Source: JBFMFH01 sp964481395 (GTDB lineage: Bacteria; Acidobacteriota; Vicinamibacteria; Vicinamibacterales; JAKQTR01). Taken from it: a stretch of DNA of 64,000 nucleotides. A model generated the notes under the pieces. It was given only the letters and a program-made list of their open reading frames with translations, ran no database searches and was not told where the DNA came from. Both the position numbers and the translations under genes were made by a program. Below are positions 25,712-35,448 of this stretch, piece by piece (position 1 is the first letter of the stretch; every line of letters starts with the position of its first letter). The stretch lies in NCBI GenBank assembly GCA_964481395.1, contig CAYZYG010000012.1:1-64000 (forward strand), in the 5' to 3' direction.

Positions 25712-26395
25712 TCACTCCGTCATGAGGGGCTCGAACGTCCACAGCGACAGTGTGATGAACACCACGTCGAAGAAGACGAGCAGCGACACCCAGAATCGCG
25801 CCATGGCCACGTCCGGGACGGGCTGCAGCAAGGCCGCGGTGCCTCGGACTCCCGCGATGATGACCGGGATCGTGATGGGATACAAGAGCACCGGCAGCAG
25901 CACGTCGCGGCTCCGGGCCCGCACGAGCATGGCCGCGAACAGGGTTCCGACCGACGCAAAGCCAATCGTTCCCGCTCCGAGCAGGGCACCCATCCAGAGG
26001 GGACTCGCCGAGAAGCGGGCATCGAACAGCAGGGCCACCAGCGGGACGAGGATGACCTCCACGCCCAGGAGCAGCGTGACGATCCCTGCCAGCTTGCCCA
26101 CGTAGATCGCGGGCCGGTCGCCCGGCGCGAGCATGAGGGCCCGCAGCGTCTCCGTGTGCCGCTCACGCTCGAAGGTCCGTCCGAGCGCCAGGGTGCCGCC
26201 GAACGCGATCGCGATCCACAGGATGCCGGCGGCGGCGCCTTCCATGGGCGCTCCGTCGCGGACCAGCGCGAAGGCGAAGACGAGGACGCACGACACGGCG
26301 AAGAACAGCGTCGTGTAGACGATCTCACGACTTCGCGTCTCCACCATGATGTCCTTGCGCATCACGACCCACGCGACGTCCACGAATCGATTCAT
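25712..26395 (-). CDS. ccmB: Heme exporter protein CcmB
   Basis: This 227-residue protein has six membrane helices. It has the family pattern RKDIMVETRSREIVYTTLFF at the N-terminus and FGGTLALGRTFERERHTETLRAL, as in CcmB permeases. With CcmA it forms the ABC complex that releases holo-CcmE. The ATG overlaps the ccmA stop in ATGA. Confidence 0.92.
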   Translation of the reverse strand: MNRFVDVAWVVMRKDIMVETRSREIVYTTLFFAVSCVLVFAFALVRDGAPMEGAAAGILWIAIAFGGTLALGRTFERERHTETLRALMLAPGDRPAIYVGKLAGIVTLLLGVEVILVPLVALLFDARFSASPLWMGALLGAGTIGFASVGTLFAAMLVRARSRDVLLPVLLYPITIPVIIAGVRGTAALLQPVPDVAMARFWVSLLVFFDVVFITLSLWTFEPLMTE

Positions 26396-27111
26396 GCGGG
26401 CCGCCCTTCAGCGGGAGCGGCAACGGTCCGCCGGTACCGTTCGCGCAGATCCTGGGCGCCGTCGCTCACGACGAGCAGCCGCCCGTCGCGCAGCACGACG
26501 GCCCGATCGAGCAGTCCCTCGGCCATGTCCAGGTCGTGCGTCGCGACGATGACGATGCGTCCGTCCGCGCGGAGTTCGCGGAGCCGAGCCGCCAGCGCCT
26601 GGGCCGACGCGTCATCGAGGCCGGTAAAGGGCTCGTCGAGCAGCAGCAGCCGGGGTTCGTGCAAGAGCGCCCGCTCGAGCGCCAGTCGTTGCCGCATGCC
26701 GCGGGAGAACGCGGCCACGGGATCGGTGGCCCGCTCCTGCAGGCGCGCCCGGCCGAGCGCCGCGTGGACGCGATCCGCGACGCGGTCCAGGCCGTAGAGG
26801 CGCGCGAAGAACTCGAGATTCTCGCCCGCGGTCAACTCGGGATACAGGTAGAGGTCGTGACCCAGCAGACCGATGCGCCCCCGCAGAGCCGGGCCGGCCG
26901 ACCGCGCGTCCCGATCTCCGTAGCGGACGTCACCGGAAGACGGCGCGAGCAGGGTGGACAGGATGGCGAGCAGCGTCGACTTGCCGGCGCCATTCGGTCC
27001 CAGCAGGCCCAGAATCTCCCCGCGCCGGCACTCGAAGCTGACTCGATGGAGGGCCCGCCGCCGTCCGAAGTGGCGCGAGACGTCTCGGATGACGAGGCGG
27101 TCGAAGTCCAC
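26392..27111 (-). CDS. ccmA: ABC transporter ATPase CcmA
   Basis: This 239-residue ATPase has Walker A GLLGPNGAGKSTLLAILS, an ABC signature reading FSRGMRQRLALERALL and Walker B LLLLDEPFTGLDD, with the H-loop in VATHDLD. It powers release of heme-bound CcmE. The signature SRGM replaces the usual SGG, which also occurs in CcmA proteins. It starts two bases after the stop of the upstream 407-residue gene. Confidence 0.92.
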   Translation of the reverse strand: MDFDRLVIRDVSRHFGRRRALHRVSFECRRGEILGLLGPNGAGKSTLLAILSTLLAPSSGDVRYGDRDARSAGPALRGRIGLLGHDLYLYPELTAGENLEFFARLYGLDRVADRVHAALGRARLQERATDPVAAFSRGMRQRLALERALLHEPRLLLLDEPFTGLDDASAQALAARLRELRADGRIVIVATHDLDMAEGLLDRAVVLRDGRLLVVSDGAQDLRERYRRTVAAPAEGRPA

Positions 27112-27113
27112 GG

Positions 27114-28337
27114 TTACCCGGCCCGACTCGATGGCCCGCCGGCCGCCGGGCGATCGTCGAGTTCGCCGTAGATGCGCTCGAGTTGCGCCATGAGTGCCTC
27201 TCGGCGTTCGGCCCGGCGCGACGGATCTCCTCCCGACGTGTGCGCCTGCTCGATCTTGGCCAACTCCGCCATCGCCCGATCGCGCCGTTCTTCGAGACGA
27301 GCGCGGCGAAGCTGCCCGGCGGATCGCCTGCCGGTGGACGAGGCGGCCCAGACGCCGATGCCGATGATCAGGATCGCGAGCGCCAGCGTGACGTTGCGCC
27401 CCAGCCGGCTCCGGTGCGGCAAGCCGCTCAGGTCGATCGAGAGCGGGGTTCCGGCCGCGAGTACCGGCGCCTGCCCGAAGAGGAAGGCGTGCTGCTCACC
27501 CGGCATGCTGTTGACCGACGCGAACTGCTCGGACCCGAGCTGTACGGCGCCGAGTTGCGTCACCACGACCTGGACGGGTGTCCAGGCGATCGGGAATGCC
27601 TGCGTGAGCCTGCGGGAGGTCCCCGCTGACGCCAGGCCGTACGCCAGCTGGATCGGTGTCGTGCCCGGCTGAATGGGTCCCGTAATCGTCGCCGTTCGCC
27701 CGCGAAGGGTCATCTGCGTCGAGGAACCCTCCAGCGGTGATGGAGACTGGGCCTCGGCGGGCAGCTCGAAGACCAGCTCTCGGGCGGGAGTCACGGCGGT
27801 GCCGGACGGATTGACGAGTTCGAGCAGGTAGAAGACTTCGAGTTCGTCGTCGTTGAACTCGATGTGGATCCGGCTCTGCCCCCCGAACGCCACTTCACCG
27901 ACCGGAATCGGGGCGCCCGTGGCCAGGGGCGGCGCCCCAGCCGCGCCTTCACCGGCGACGCCGCCCACGCCCGCGGCCAGGAGCACGCGCACGCCCGACT
28001 CGGACGGCACCGGGAAGTTCTGCGATTCGAGACGCTCGCCGTCCACCTCGGCGTAGGCGTGAACCGAGACCCCGGCGGGAATGTCGGCGAAGGTCGCGCG
28101 GCCCGTTTCATCGGTCGTCGCGCGGCGCGTTTCCCCGCCGAAGTGCAGTTCAACCGGGTGCCCCGGAACGTCGTTGCCGATCTCCCCCCGGACAAGCCGC
28201 ACCACGATGGTTCCGGGAGGTGTGTCGGACATGGGCATCGGGATGCCGGCCATCTGCCGGGCGTCGGGCATCTGGGCGGAGGCCGGTGGCGCACCGAGCC
28301 AGGCCAGCACGAGAAGGAACGCGATCGCATGACGCAT
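27114..28337 (-). CDS. Secreted membrane-anchored protein in the ccm operon, CarboxypepD_reg-like domain
   Basis: This 407-residue protein has a signal peptide (MRHAIAFLLVLAWLGAPPASAQ). A beta-rich domain of about residues 45-100 follows (RATTDETGRATFADIPAGV, a CarboxypepD_reg-like pattern), then a longer beta domain. One membrane helix lies near residues 314-334, and the cytoplasmic tail is charged and coiled (EERRDRAMAELAKIEQAH). It has no CxxC or heme motif. It overlaps its upstream neighbour by one base and sits two bases before ccmA. Function is unknown; co-transcription with ccm suggests an accessory role. Confidence 0.75.
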   Translation of the reverse strand: MRHAIAFLLVLAWLGAPPASAQMPDARQMAGIPMPMSDTPPGTIVVRLVRGEIGNDVPGHPVELHFGGETRRATTDETGRATFADIPAGVSVHAYAEVDGERLESQNFPVPSESGVRVLLAAGVGGVAGEGAAGAPPLATGAPIPVGEVAFGGQSRIHIEFNDDELEVFYLLELVNPSGTAVTPARELVFELPAEAQSPSPLEGSSTQMTLRGRTATITGPIQPGTTPIQLAYGLASAGTSRRLTQAFPIAWTPVQVVVTQLGAVQLGSEQFASVNSMPGEQHAFLFGQAPVLAAGTPLSIDLSGLPHRSRLGRNVTLALAILIIGIGVWAASSTGRRSAGQLRRARLEERRDRAMAELAKIEQAHTSGGDPSRRAERREALMAQLERIYGELDDRPAAGGPSSRAG

Positions 28338-28936
28338 CACGCCGCTCCCCCGGACAGCGCCGTGCCGCATCCCTTGCAGAATCGCGCATCCCCGTCGTTC
28401 GGCGTCCCGCACGAAGCGCATGTGCGCGCGTCACGCGTCACGGCTGGCGGGCCGGGGCGCGGCGGCACGGGCTTGCCAATCAGCGCCGCAAGGTCGCCTT
28501 CGATGCGCGCACGGTATCCGGTGTCGCCGTCGAGCTGCCGGATGAGACCGGCGGCCCGCTGGCGCAGTCGGCCCGACATCTCCTGGAAGTCGGCGTCGGA
28601 GATCTTCTTCATCGCGCGATCGAACTCGATCTCCTTGATCGATCGCAACACGAGCATCTTCTCGCGTTCGAGCGCGGCCCTCGTGCGTCCCGCGACCATC
28701 TCGGCCTGTTCACCGGACTCGGCGCTGAGGAACGGCTCGACCGTCCGGAAGACGGCGATCGCCACGAGTGCCGCCGCGCCGATGCTCAGGACGACCAGCA
28801 CCGTGTTCTCAGGGCGCGTGCCGCCCGTCACCACCGCGCCGGCTGCCGCGGCGGCCAGGCTGCCGACGAGCAGCAGATGCCACGGACGCAGGCCTCCAGC
28901 GGCCTGTTCAGCCGGCGTCTCGACCTTGCCTTTCAT
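28337..28936 (-). CDS. Zinc-ribbon membrane protein in the ccm operon
   Basis: This 199-residue protein has two N-terminal hydrophobic segments (LLLVGSLAAAAAGAVV and LVVLSIGAAALVAIAVF), a helical central region and a C-terminal zinc ribbon with paired CxxC motifs (CASCGTPNDGDARFCKGCG). The two-helix plus soluble-domain layout recalls CcmI/CcmH fusions, but no catalytic thiol pair is exposed. It lies 15 bp after ccmF. I do not know its role; an assembly or scaffold protein for cytochrome maturation is possible. Confidence 0.7.
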   Translation of the reverse strand: MKGKVETPAEQAAGGLRPWHLLLVGSLAAAAAGAVVTGGTRPENTVLVVLSIGAAALVAIAVFRTVEPFLSAESGEQAEMVAGRTRAALEREKMLVLRSIKEIEFDRAMKKISDADFQEMSGRLRQRAAGLIRQLDGDTGYRARIEGDLAALIGKPVPPRPGPPAVTRDARTCASCGTPNDGDARFCKGCGTALSGGAA

Positions 28937-28951
28937 GCCCGCTCCTGATCC

Positions 28952-30949
<1,998 letters not shown>

Positions 30950-31058
30950 AGGTCGGATCCACCTACAGGAAGGGGCCGCCCGCGCCCCCAAGCGGGGCCG
31001 GGGCAAACACGTAGGTTGTCGGAATCACGTCGTCAGCCGGGTACGGGCCGCCGAGCCG

Positions 31059-31475
31059 TCACGCGCCCGGGCTGCCTTGCCCTTTCTTCGGCTCGTACTT
31101 GGACGGGCACTTCGCCATGACGCCGTTGGGCGCAACCTCGAACCCCTCGGGTCGGAGCACGCCCTTCAGCACCACTTCGGAGTCGTCCTTGAAGGTGTCG
31201 GGCACGATGCCCGTGTACACAGCGTCGACCACCGCGCCCTTCGACTGCACTTTGAACCGGTATTCGAGGGAGTCGCGCTTGCGGAGGATCGAATCTTTGA
31301 CCACGAAGCCATGGAGCTGGAGGTTCTTCCCCTCCCACTGCCCGGGGTCCGCCATGACCTCGTCGACGTGCTTGTAGTATTCGGTCCCCTCGCTCAGCGT
31401 CGAATAGAGCAGGCCGCCCAGGGCCACGACCAGCACGAGGCTCGTGAGACCGACTTTGAGGGCTCTTTGTCTCAT
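31059..31475 (-). CDS. ccmE: Heme chaperone CcmE, CXXXY variant
   Basis: This 138-residue protein has one N-terminal membrane anchor and the OB-fold of CcmE (KNLQLHGFVV, FKVQSKGAVVDAVYTGIVPD, EVVLKGVL). The usual covalent heme ligand in HXXXY is replaced: the motif here reads AKCPSKYEPK, with C123 and Y127. A CXXXY CcmE is known from Desulfovibrio and archaeal Ccm systems that lack CcmG and CcmH. It carries heme between CcmC and CcmF. Confidence 0.92.
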   Translation of the reverse strand: MRQRALKVGLTSLVLVVALGGLLYSTLSEGTEYYKHVDEVMADPGQWEGKNLQLHGFVVKDSILRKRDSLEYRFKVQSKGAVVDAVYTGIVPDTFKDDSEVVLKGVLRPEGFEVAPNGVMAKCPSKYEPKKGQGSPGA

Positions 31476-31540
31476 GTGTCTACAGTTTGCGAGTTCCGTC
31501 TCAGACAGGATACCGCCCCGCGTCGAGGCCCGTCAATTCT

Positions 31541-32110
31541 TCAACGGGGCGCTGGCGGCCCCAGGCGGGCGAGCAGGCGTCTGACCGATGCGATGGGAAG
31601 GCCGATGACCGTGTCGAGGTTTCCGTCGACGAGGCGGCAGAAGCGCGACGCCAGCCCCTGGATCGCGTAGCCCCCGGCCTTGTCGTACGGTTCCCGGGTA
31701 CCGACGTACCAGGCGATCTCGTCCTCCGTCAGGTCCGCGACGGCCACGCTCGCCCGGTCGAGTTCGGCCGCTTCCAGGCCGCCGACGCGCAGGGAGACGC
31801 CGGTCATCACGGTGTGAACCCGGTTCGACAGCCGACGCAGCATGCGGCCGGCGTCGGCCGGGCCTGTCGGTTTGCCCAGCACCTCGCCGTCGACCACGAC
31901 CTCCGTGTCGGCTGCGAGGACCACGCGCCCCGGATAACGGGAGGCCACGAGCGCCGACTTGTCCGACGCGACCCGGGTGACGTAGGCGTCGGCCGGCTCA
32001 CCGGGGCTTCTGGCCTCCTCGACGTCGGCCGGGACGACATCGAAGTCGAACCCGGCTGCCTGCAGCAGCTCCGCGCGGCGCGGCGACGCCGACGCAAGGA
32101 CGAGACGCAT
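31541..32110 (-). CDS. maf: Maf/Ham1-like nucleoside triphosphate pyrophosphatase
   Basis: This 189-residue protein opens LVLASASPRRAELLQAAG, the Maf signature, with AADTEVVVDGEVLGKP and GGYAIQGLASRF. Maf enzymes sanitise modified NTPs. The ATG at 32110 is preferred over an upstream in-frame ATG at 32125 because the family begins MRLVLAS. TATCAT lies just six bases upstream, suggesting a leaderless message. Confidence 0.9.
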   Translation of the reverse strand: MRLVLASASPRRAELLQAAGFDFDVVPADVEEARSPGEPADAYVTRVASDKSALVASRYPGRVVLAADTEVVVDGEVLGKPTGPADAGRMLRRLSNRVHTVMTGVSLRVGGLEAAELDRASVAVADLTEDEIAWYVGTREPYDKAGGYAIQGLASRFCRLVDGNLDTVIGLPIASVRRLLARLGPPAPR

Positions 32111-32116
32111 GTCCGG

Positions 32117-32126
32117 ATGATACACT
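32117..32126. promoter_or_regulatory. Back-to-back -10 elements for maf and dciA
   Basis: The minus-strand TATCAT (32122-32117) and plus-strand TACACT (32121-32126) overlap. They face maf at 32110 and the DUF721 gene at 32152, so the two genes could compete for polymerase. No -35 elements are obvious. Confidence 0.35.
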
Positions 32127-32151
32127 GTCGCCCCGGTCCTCGCGCGGCACC

Positions 32152-32559
32152 ATGAAGCCCATCCAGCCGATCATGTCCGACGTCGTCGCCAGGCTCGTCA
32201 GGCCGGCACCCCTGTCCGCAGAGAAGGTGCTCTTCGCGTGGCGGACGGCCGTGGGCCCGGCCATCGCCCGCGTGACGGTAGTCCGGTTACGGAGCGACGG
32301 CTGCCTGCTCGTCAGTCTTCAGGACGAGCGCTGGCGCCCTGAGCTCGAACGCGCCGGCAGCCTCGTGCGCGAGCGCCTGACCGCGGTGCTGGGCGCGGAT
32401 GTGCTGCGCGACGTGAAACTGGTCGCGGAGCCGGTCCCGGTCCGGCGCCGCCCGTCCCGGAGCAGGGCGTCATCGGTCCGCCCGTCGCCCCCGGCCGCGA
32501 CCGGGCCTGCAGTCGAACCAACCCGCGCCCCCGCGTCCACGAGAAGGAGAACGCGATGA
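32152..32559 (+). CDS. dciA: DUF721 (DciA-like) protein
   Basis: This 135-residue basic protein has the DUF721 core of about 80 residues (FAWRTAVGPAIARVTVV and LLVSLQDERWRPELER) and an Arg/Pro/Ser-rich disordered tail. DciA proteins load the replicative helicase in bacteria lacking DnaC/DnaI. The gene overlaps the dehydrogenase start by four bases (ATGA). The symbol is by family similarity only. Confidence 0.75.
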   Translation: MKPIQPIMSDVVARLVRPAPLSAEKVLFAWRTAVGPAIARVTVVRLRSDGCLLVSLQDERWRPELERAGSLVRERLTAVLGADVLRDVKLVAEPVPVRRRPSRSRASSVRPSPPAATGPAVEPTRAPASTRRRTR

Positions 32560-33404
32560 TCAAGACAGTTGGCGTCGTTGGTGCCGGAACCATGGGGAAC
32601 GGCATCGCTCAGGTGTTCGCCCAGGCGGGCTATCAGGTCATCGTCCAGGACATCGCCGCGAAGGCGCTCGACCGGGCGAAGACGACCATTGAAAAGAGCC
32701 TGGGCAAGTTCGTCGAGAAAGGCAAGCTGCCAGCGGCCGACCGTGACGCGGCCCTCGGCCGTCTCGCGTTTGAGAGCAGCCTGGACGCCATTGCGGGCGT
32801 CGACTACGTCGTGGAGGCGGCCCTCGAGGACTTCCCGATCAAGAAGGATCTGTTTACGAAACTCGACGCGCTGACGAGGCCGGAGGTCATGCTGACCTCC
32901 AACACCTCGTCGATCTCGATCACGGCCATCGCGGCCGTGACGAAGCGGCCCGACCGCGTGCTCGGCATGCACTTCATGAATCCCGTGCCGTTGATGGCCC
33001 TCGTCGAACTCATCCGCGGACAGGCAACGTCACCCGAGTCCGTCCAGACGGCCGTCGACCTCTGCAGCACGCTCGGGAAGACGCCGGTGGAGTCGGCCGA
33101 CTATCCCGGATTCATCGCGAACCGGCTGCTGATGCCCCTCATCAACGAAGCGATCTACGCGGTGATGGAGGGCGTGGGTACGCCCGAAGCCGTGGACACC
33201 GTGATGAAGCTCGGCGCGAACCATCCGATGGGGCCGCTGGCGCTGGCCGATCTCATCGGGCTCGACGTGTGCCTGGCGATCATGAACGTCATCCACGACG
33301 GGCTCGGCGATCCGAAATACCGTCCGTGCCCGCTGCTGAAGCGGATGGTGGCGGCGGGACACTTCGGGCGCAAGAGCGGCAAGGGGTTCTACAACTACAG
33401 TTGA
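32556..33404 (+). CDS. hbd: 3-hydroxybutyryl-CoA dehydrogenase
   Basis: This 282-residue enzyme has the NAD-binding Rossmann start TVGVVGAGTMGNGIAQVFAQ and SNTSSISITAIA. The catalytic HFMNPVPLMALVEL (His/Glu-type dyad) and PGFIANRLLMPLINEA in the C-terminal domain follow. It oxidises 3-hydroxyacyl-CoA in butyrate or fatty-acid metabolism. It overlaps dciA by four bases and is convergent with the gene at 33405, its stop immediately adjacent. Confidence 0.93.
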   Translation: MIKTVGVVGAGTMGNGIAQVFAQAGYQVIVQDIAAKALDRAKTTIEKSLGKFVEKGKLPAADRDAALGRLAFESSLDAIAGVDYVVEAALEDFPIKKDLFTKLDALTRPEVMLTSNTSSISITAIAAVTKRPDRVLGMHFMNPVPLMALVELIRGQATSPESVQTAVDLCSTLGKTPVESADYPGFIANRLLMPLINEAIYAVMEGVGTPEAVDTVMKLGANHPMGPLALADLIGLDVCLAIMNVIHDGLGDPKYRPCPLLKRMVAAGHFGRKSGKGFYNYS

Positions 33405-34013
33405 TCAGGGACCGGGGACCGGGGGCCGGGGACCGGATGGGACCGTCCCCGGCCCTCGGCGCCGTTTGCCGGCGTCCCGGGCCAGTCGGGCCGCGAGCGT
33501 GACCGGGCCCAACAACAGCAGTTCCCACCAGACGGCGCGCAGGTTGACCTGCAGGAATTGACCCGGGTTCCAGTAGCGACGGGACACAGCGGGAAACAGG
33601 TCCGCCCCCGACGAGACGTACTCGCTGCTCAACGGCCAGAGGGCGGTCAGGCCGTACGGCGCGCTCGTGTCCTGTCCGAGCCAGTCCAGCAGCACGTGAG
33701 AGCCGAAGGCGGCCGCGCACACGAGGCCGAGTGCGGCGGCGCGCCTGCCCGTCAGCCGGACCGCCAGCCAGGCGCCGAGGCCCACCAGGACGGCTCCGCC
33801 GATGCTGTGCGAGATCGTACGATGGCTGCCCGCGAGCAGGTCGACGTCGGGCGCCAGCGCCAGGACCACTCCGAGCGCGGGGTAGCCGGAGAGCGCACGG
33901 AGGACGTTCGCCGCGGGAGTGGCCGCTGCGGCGGTCGGCCTCGGCCCGACGATCGCCTCCGCCGACCAGCCGATCGCGAGGCCCGCCAGCGCGTGTCCCA
34001 CGGGACTTGGCAT
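33405..34013 (-). CDS. YdjM-like membrane-bound metal-dependent hydrolase
   Basis: This 202-residue membrane protein has the DUF457/YdjM signature: LAPDVDLLAGSHRTISHSI with conserved Asp and His residues, plus SHVLLDWLGQDTSAPYGL and four or five hydrophobic helices. The start at 34013 (MPSPVGHALAGLA) fits the family better than the longer frame. Its C-terminal tail is encoded by a low-complexity stretch (GPGTVPSGPRPPVPGP). Substrate is unknown. Confidence 0.8.
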   Translation of the reverse strand: MPSPVGHALAGLAIGWSAEAIVGPRPTAAAATPAANVLRALSGYPALGVVLALAPDVDLLAGSHRTISHSIGGAVLVGLGAWLAVRLTGRRAAALGLVCAAAFGSHVLLDWLGQDTSAPYGLTALWPLSSEYVSSGADLFPAVSRRYWNPGQFLQVNLRAVWWELLLLGPVTLAARLARDAGKRRRGPGTVPSGPRPPVPGP

Positions 34014-34117
34014 GGGATCGTACCCTAGCAATCCCTGCACACCTGCCGCAAGGTCGCGGTGGCAGTTTCTGCGATCGCCCGTTGGGTGGGGCGAAAGTGG
34101 TGACCCAGTTAAAGTAC

Positions 34118-34139
34118 TGACACAAAAGCATTAATGTCA
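34118..34139. promoter_or_regulatory. Possible operator upstream of recA
   Basis: TGACA at 34118-34122 and TGTCA at 34135-34139 form an inverted repeat with a 12-base spacer in an AT-rich patch. It lies about 20 bases before the recA -35. It may be an SOS-type operator; no known LexA box is recognised. Confidence 0.25.
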
Positions 34140-34159
34140 ATCTGGCGGCGTATTTTCGC

Positions 34160-34189
34160 TTGACTTGTCTCCTGGTACGTTTCTAGAAT
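34160..34189 (+). promoter_or_regulatory. recA promoter
   Basis: TTGACT at 34160-34165 and TAGAAT at 34184-34189 are separated by 18 bases, a good sigma70-type match. The predicted start site lies about 30 bases before the recA ATG at 34225. Confidence 0.65.
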
Positions 34190-34224
34190 GTCTTGTTCGA
34201 CCGATGAGTCACCAAGGAGTGCCC

Positions 34225-35280
34225 ATGCCCGCCGACGAGCGCAGTGAACGCAGCAAGGCTTTGGACGTGGCCGTGTCCCAGATCGAGAAGCAGTTCGGCA
34301 AAGGATCGATCATGCGGCTCGGTCAGAAAGGCGCGATTCAACCCGTCGAGGCGATCCCGACCGGCGCGATCAGCCTGGATTTCGCGCTCGGCGTCGGCGG
34401 CGTGCCCCGGGGACGGGTCATCGAGATTTTCGGCCCCGAGTCATCCGGTAAGACGACGCTGGCTCTGCAGGTGATTGCGCAGGCGCAGAAGACCGGAGGG
34501 ATGGCGGCGTTCGTCGACGCCGAGCATGCCCTCGACGCCACGTACGCGCAGAAGCTCGGCGTGGACCTGGAGTCTCTGCTCGTCTCGCAGCCGGACCACG
34601 GCGAACAGGCGCTCGAGATCGTCGAGGTGCTGGTGCGCTCGGGAGGCGTCGACGTGGTGGTCGTCGACTCGGTGGCGGCGCTGGTGCCCCGCTCCGAGAT
34701 TGAAGGCGAGATGGGCGAGGCCCAGATGGGGCTGCAGGCCCGTCTGATGTCGCAGGCGCTGCGCAAGCTCACGGGCGTCGTGTCGAAGTCGAAGACGTCG
34801 CTCATCTTCATCAACCAGTTGCGCGAGAAGATCGGCGTGATGTTCGGGAACCCCGAGACCACGACGGGCGGCCGGGCGCTCAAGTTCTACGCCTCGGTGC
34901 GCCTGGACATCCGGCGCATCGCGAGCATCAAGGACGGCGACAGCGTCATCGGCGGCCGCGCCCGCGTGAAAGTCGTCAAGAACAAGGTGGCCGCGCCGTT
35001 CCGCGAGGCGGAGTTCGACATTCTGTACGGCGAGGGCATTTCGAAGGAGGGGGACCTCCTCGATCTGGCGGTGGATCGGCGCATCGTTGAGAAGAGCGGG
35101 ACGTGGTTCTCGTTCGGCAGCGATCGTCTCGGTCAGGGGCGTGAGAACGCGAAGCAGTTCCTGCGGGAGAACCCCGACATGCGGGCCACGATCGAGCAGC
35201 GGGTGCGCAAGGAACTTGGGCTACTGCGCGAGGCCGAGCCGGAGACGGTTGCGCCGGAGAAGCCGTCGCCGCGGCGCTAG
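34225..35280 (+). CDS. recA: Recombinase A
   Basis: This 351-residue protein has Walker A FGPESSGKTTLALQVI, VDAEHALDATYA, Walker B VVVDSVAALVP and the L2-loop signature KTSLIFINQLREKIG followed by GNPETTTGGRALKFY. It carries out strand exchange and SOS signalling. The ATG at 34225 is chosen because AAGGAG lies six bases upstream; an in-frame ATG at 34204 has no such site. It is transcribed alone, followed by tRNA-Phe. Confidence 0.97.
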   Translation: MPADERSERSKALDVAVSQIEKQFGKGSIMRLGQKGAIQPVEAIPTGAISLDFALGVGGVPRGRVIEIFGPESSGKTTLALQVIAQAQKTGGMAAFVDAEHALDATYAQKLGVDLESLLVSQPDHGEQALEIVEVLVRSGGVDVVVVDSVAALVPRSEIEGEMGEAQMGLQARLMSQALRKLTGVVSKSKTSLIFINQLREKIGVMFGNPETTTGGRALKFYASVRLDIRRIASIKDGDSVIGGRARVKVVKNKVAAPFREAEFDILYGEGISKEGDLLDLAVDRRIVEKSGTWFSFGSDRLGQGRENAKQFLRENPDMRATIEQRVRKELGLLREAEPETVAPEKPSPRR

Positions 35281-35309
35281 ACGCCTTCCCGGTGCCGGCG
35301 CGCGCATGG

Positions 35310-35315
35310 TATAGT
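35310..35315 (+). promoter_or_regulatory. -10 element for tRNA-Phe
   Basis: TATAGT lies 30 bases before the tRNA 5' end. The -35 region is weak. Confidence 0.4.
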
Positions 35316-35344
35316 GGCAGTTCCGCTGAGCGCGATTGTGCCGT

Positions 35345-35420
35345 GCCGAGGTAGCTCAGTTGGTAGAGCACGTGACTGAAAATCACGGTGTCGGCAGTTC
35401 AATTCTGCCCCTCGGCACCA
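35345..35420 (+). tRNA. tRNA-Phe (GAA)
   Basis: This 76-base tRNA folds into a full cloverleaf. The acceptor stem GCCGAGG pairs with CCTCGGC, the T-loop is TTCAATT and the anticodon loop CTGAAAA gives anticodon GAA. CCA is encoded at 35418-35420. It starts 64 bases after recA. Confidence 0.97.
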
Positions 35421-35448
35421 TCTTCTCTGCCGCCACGACCTCTCCCGC

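Noticed and set aside
25172..26797. 541-codon plus-strand frame across ccmB and ccmC
   Set aside because: Composition (Arg, Gln, His, Glu runs) is that of an antisense shadow; ccm genes on the other strand are certain.
33408..33462. GGGGACCGG repeats that look like a small tandem repeat
   Set aside because: They encode the Pro/Gly tail of the YdjM-like protein; no array or mobile signal is seen. They may still be a recent slippage product.
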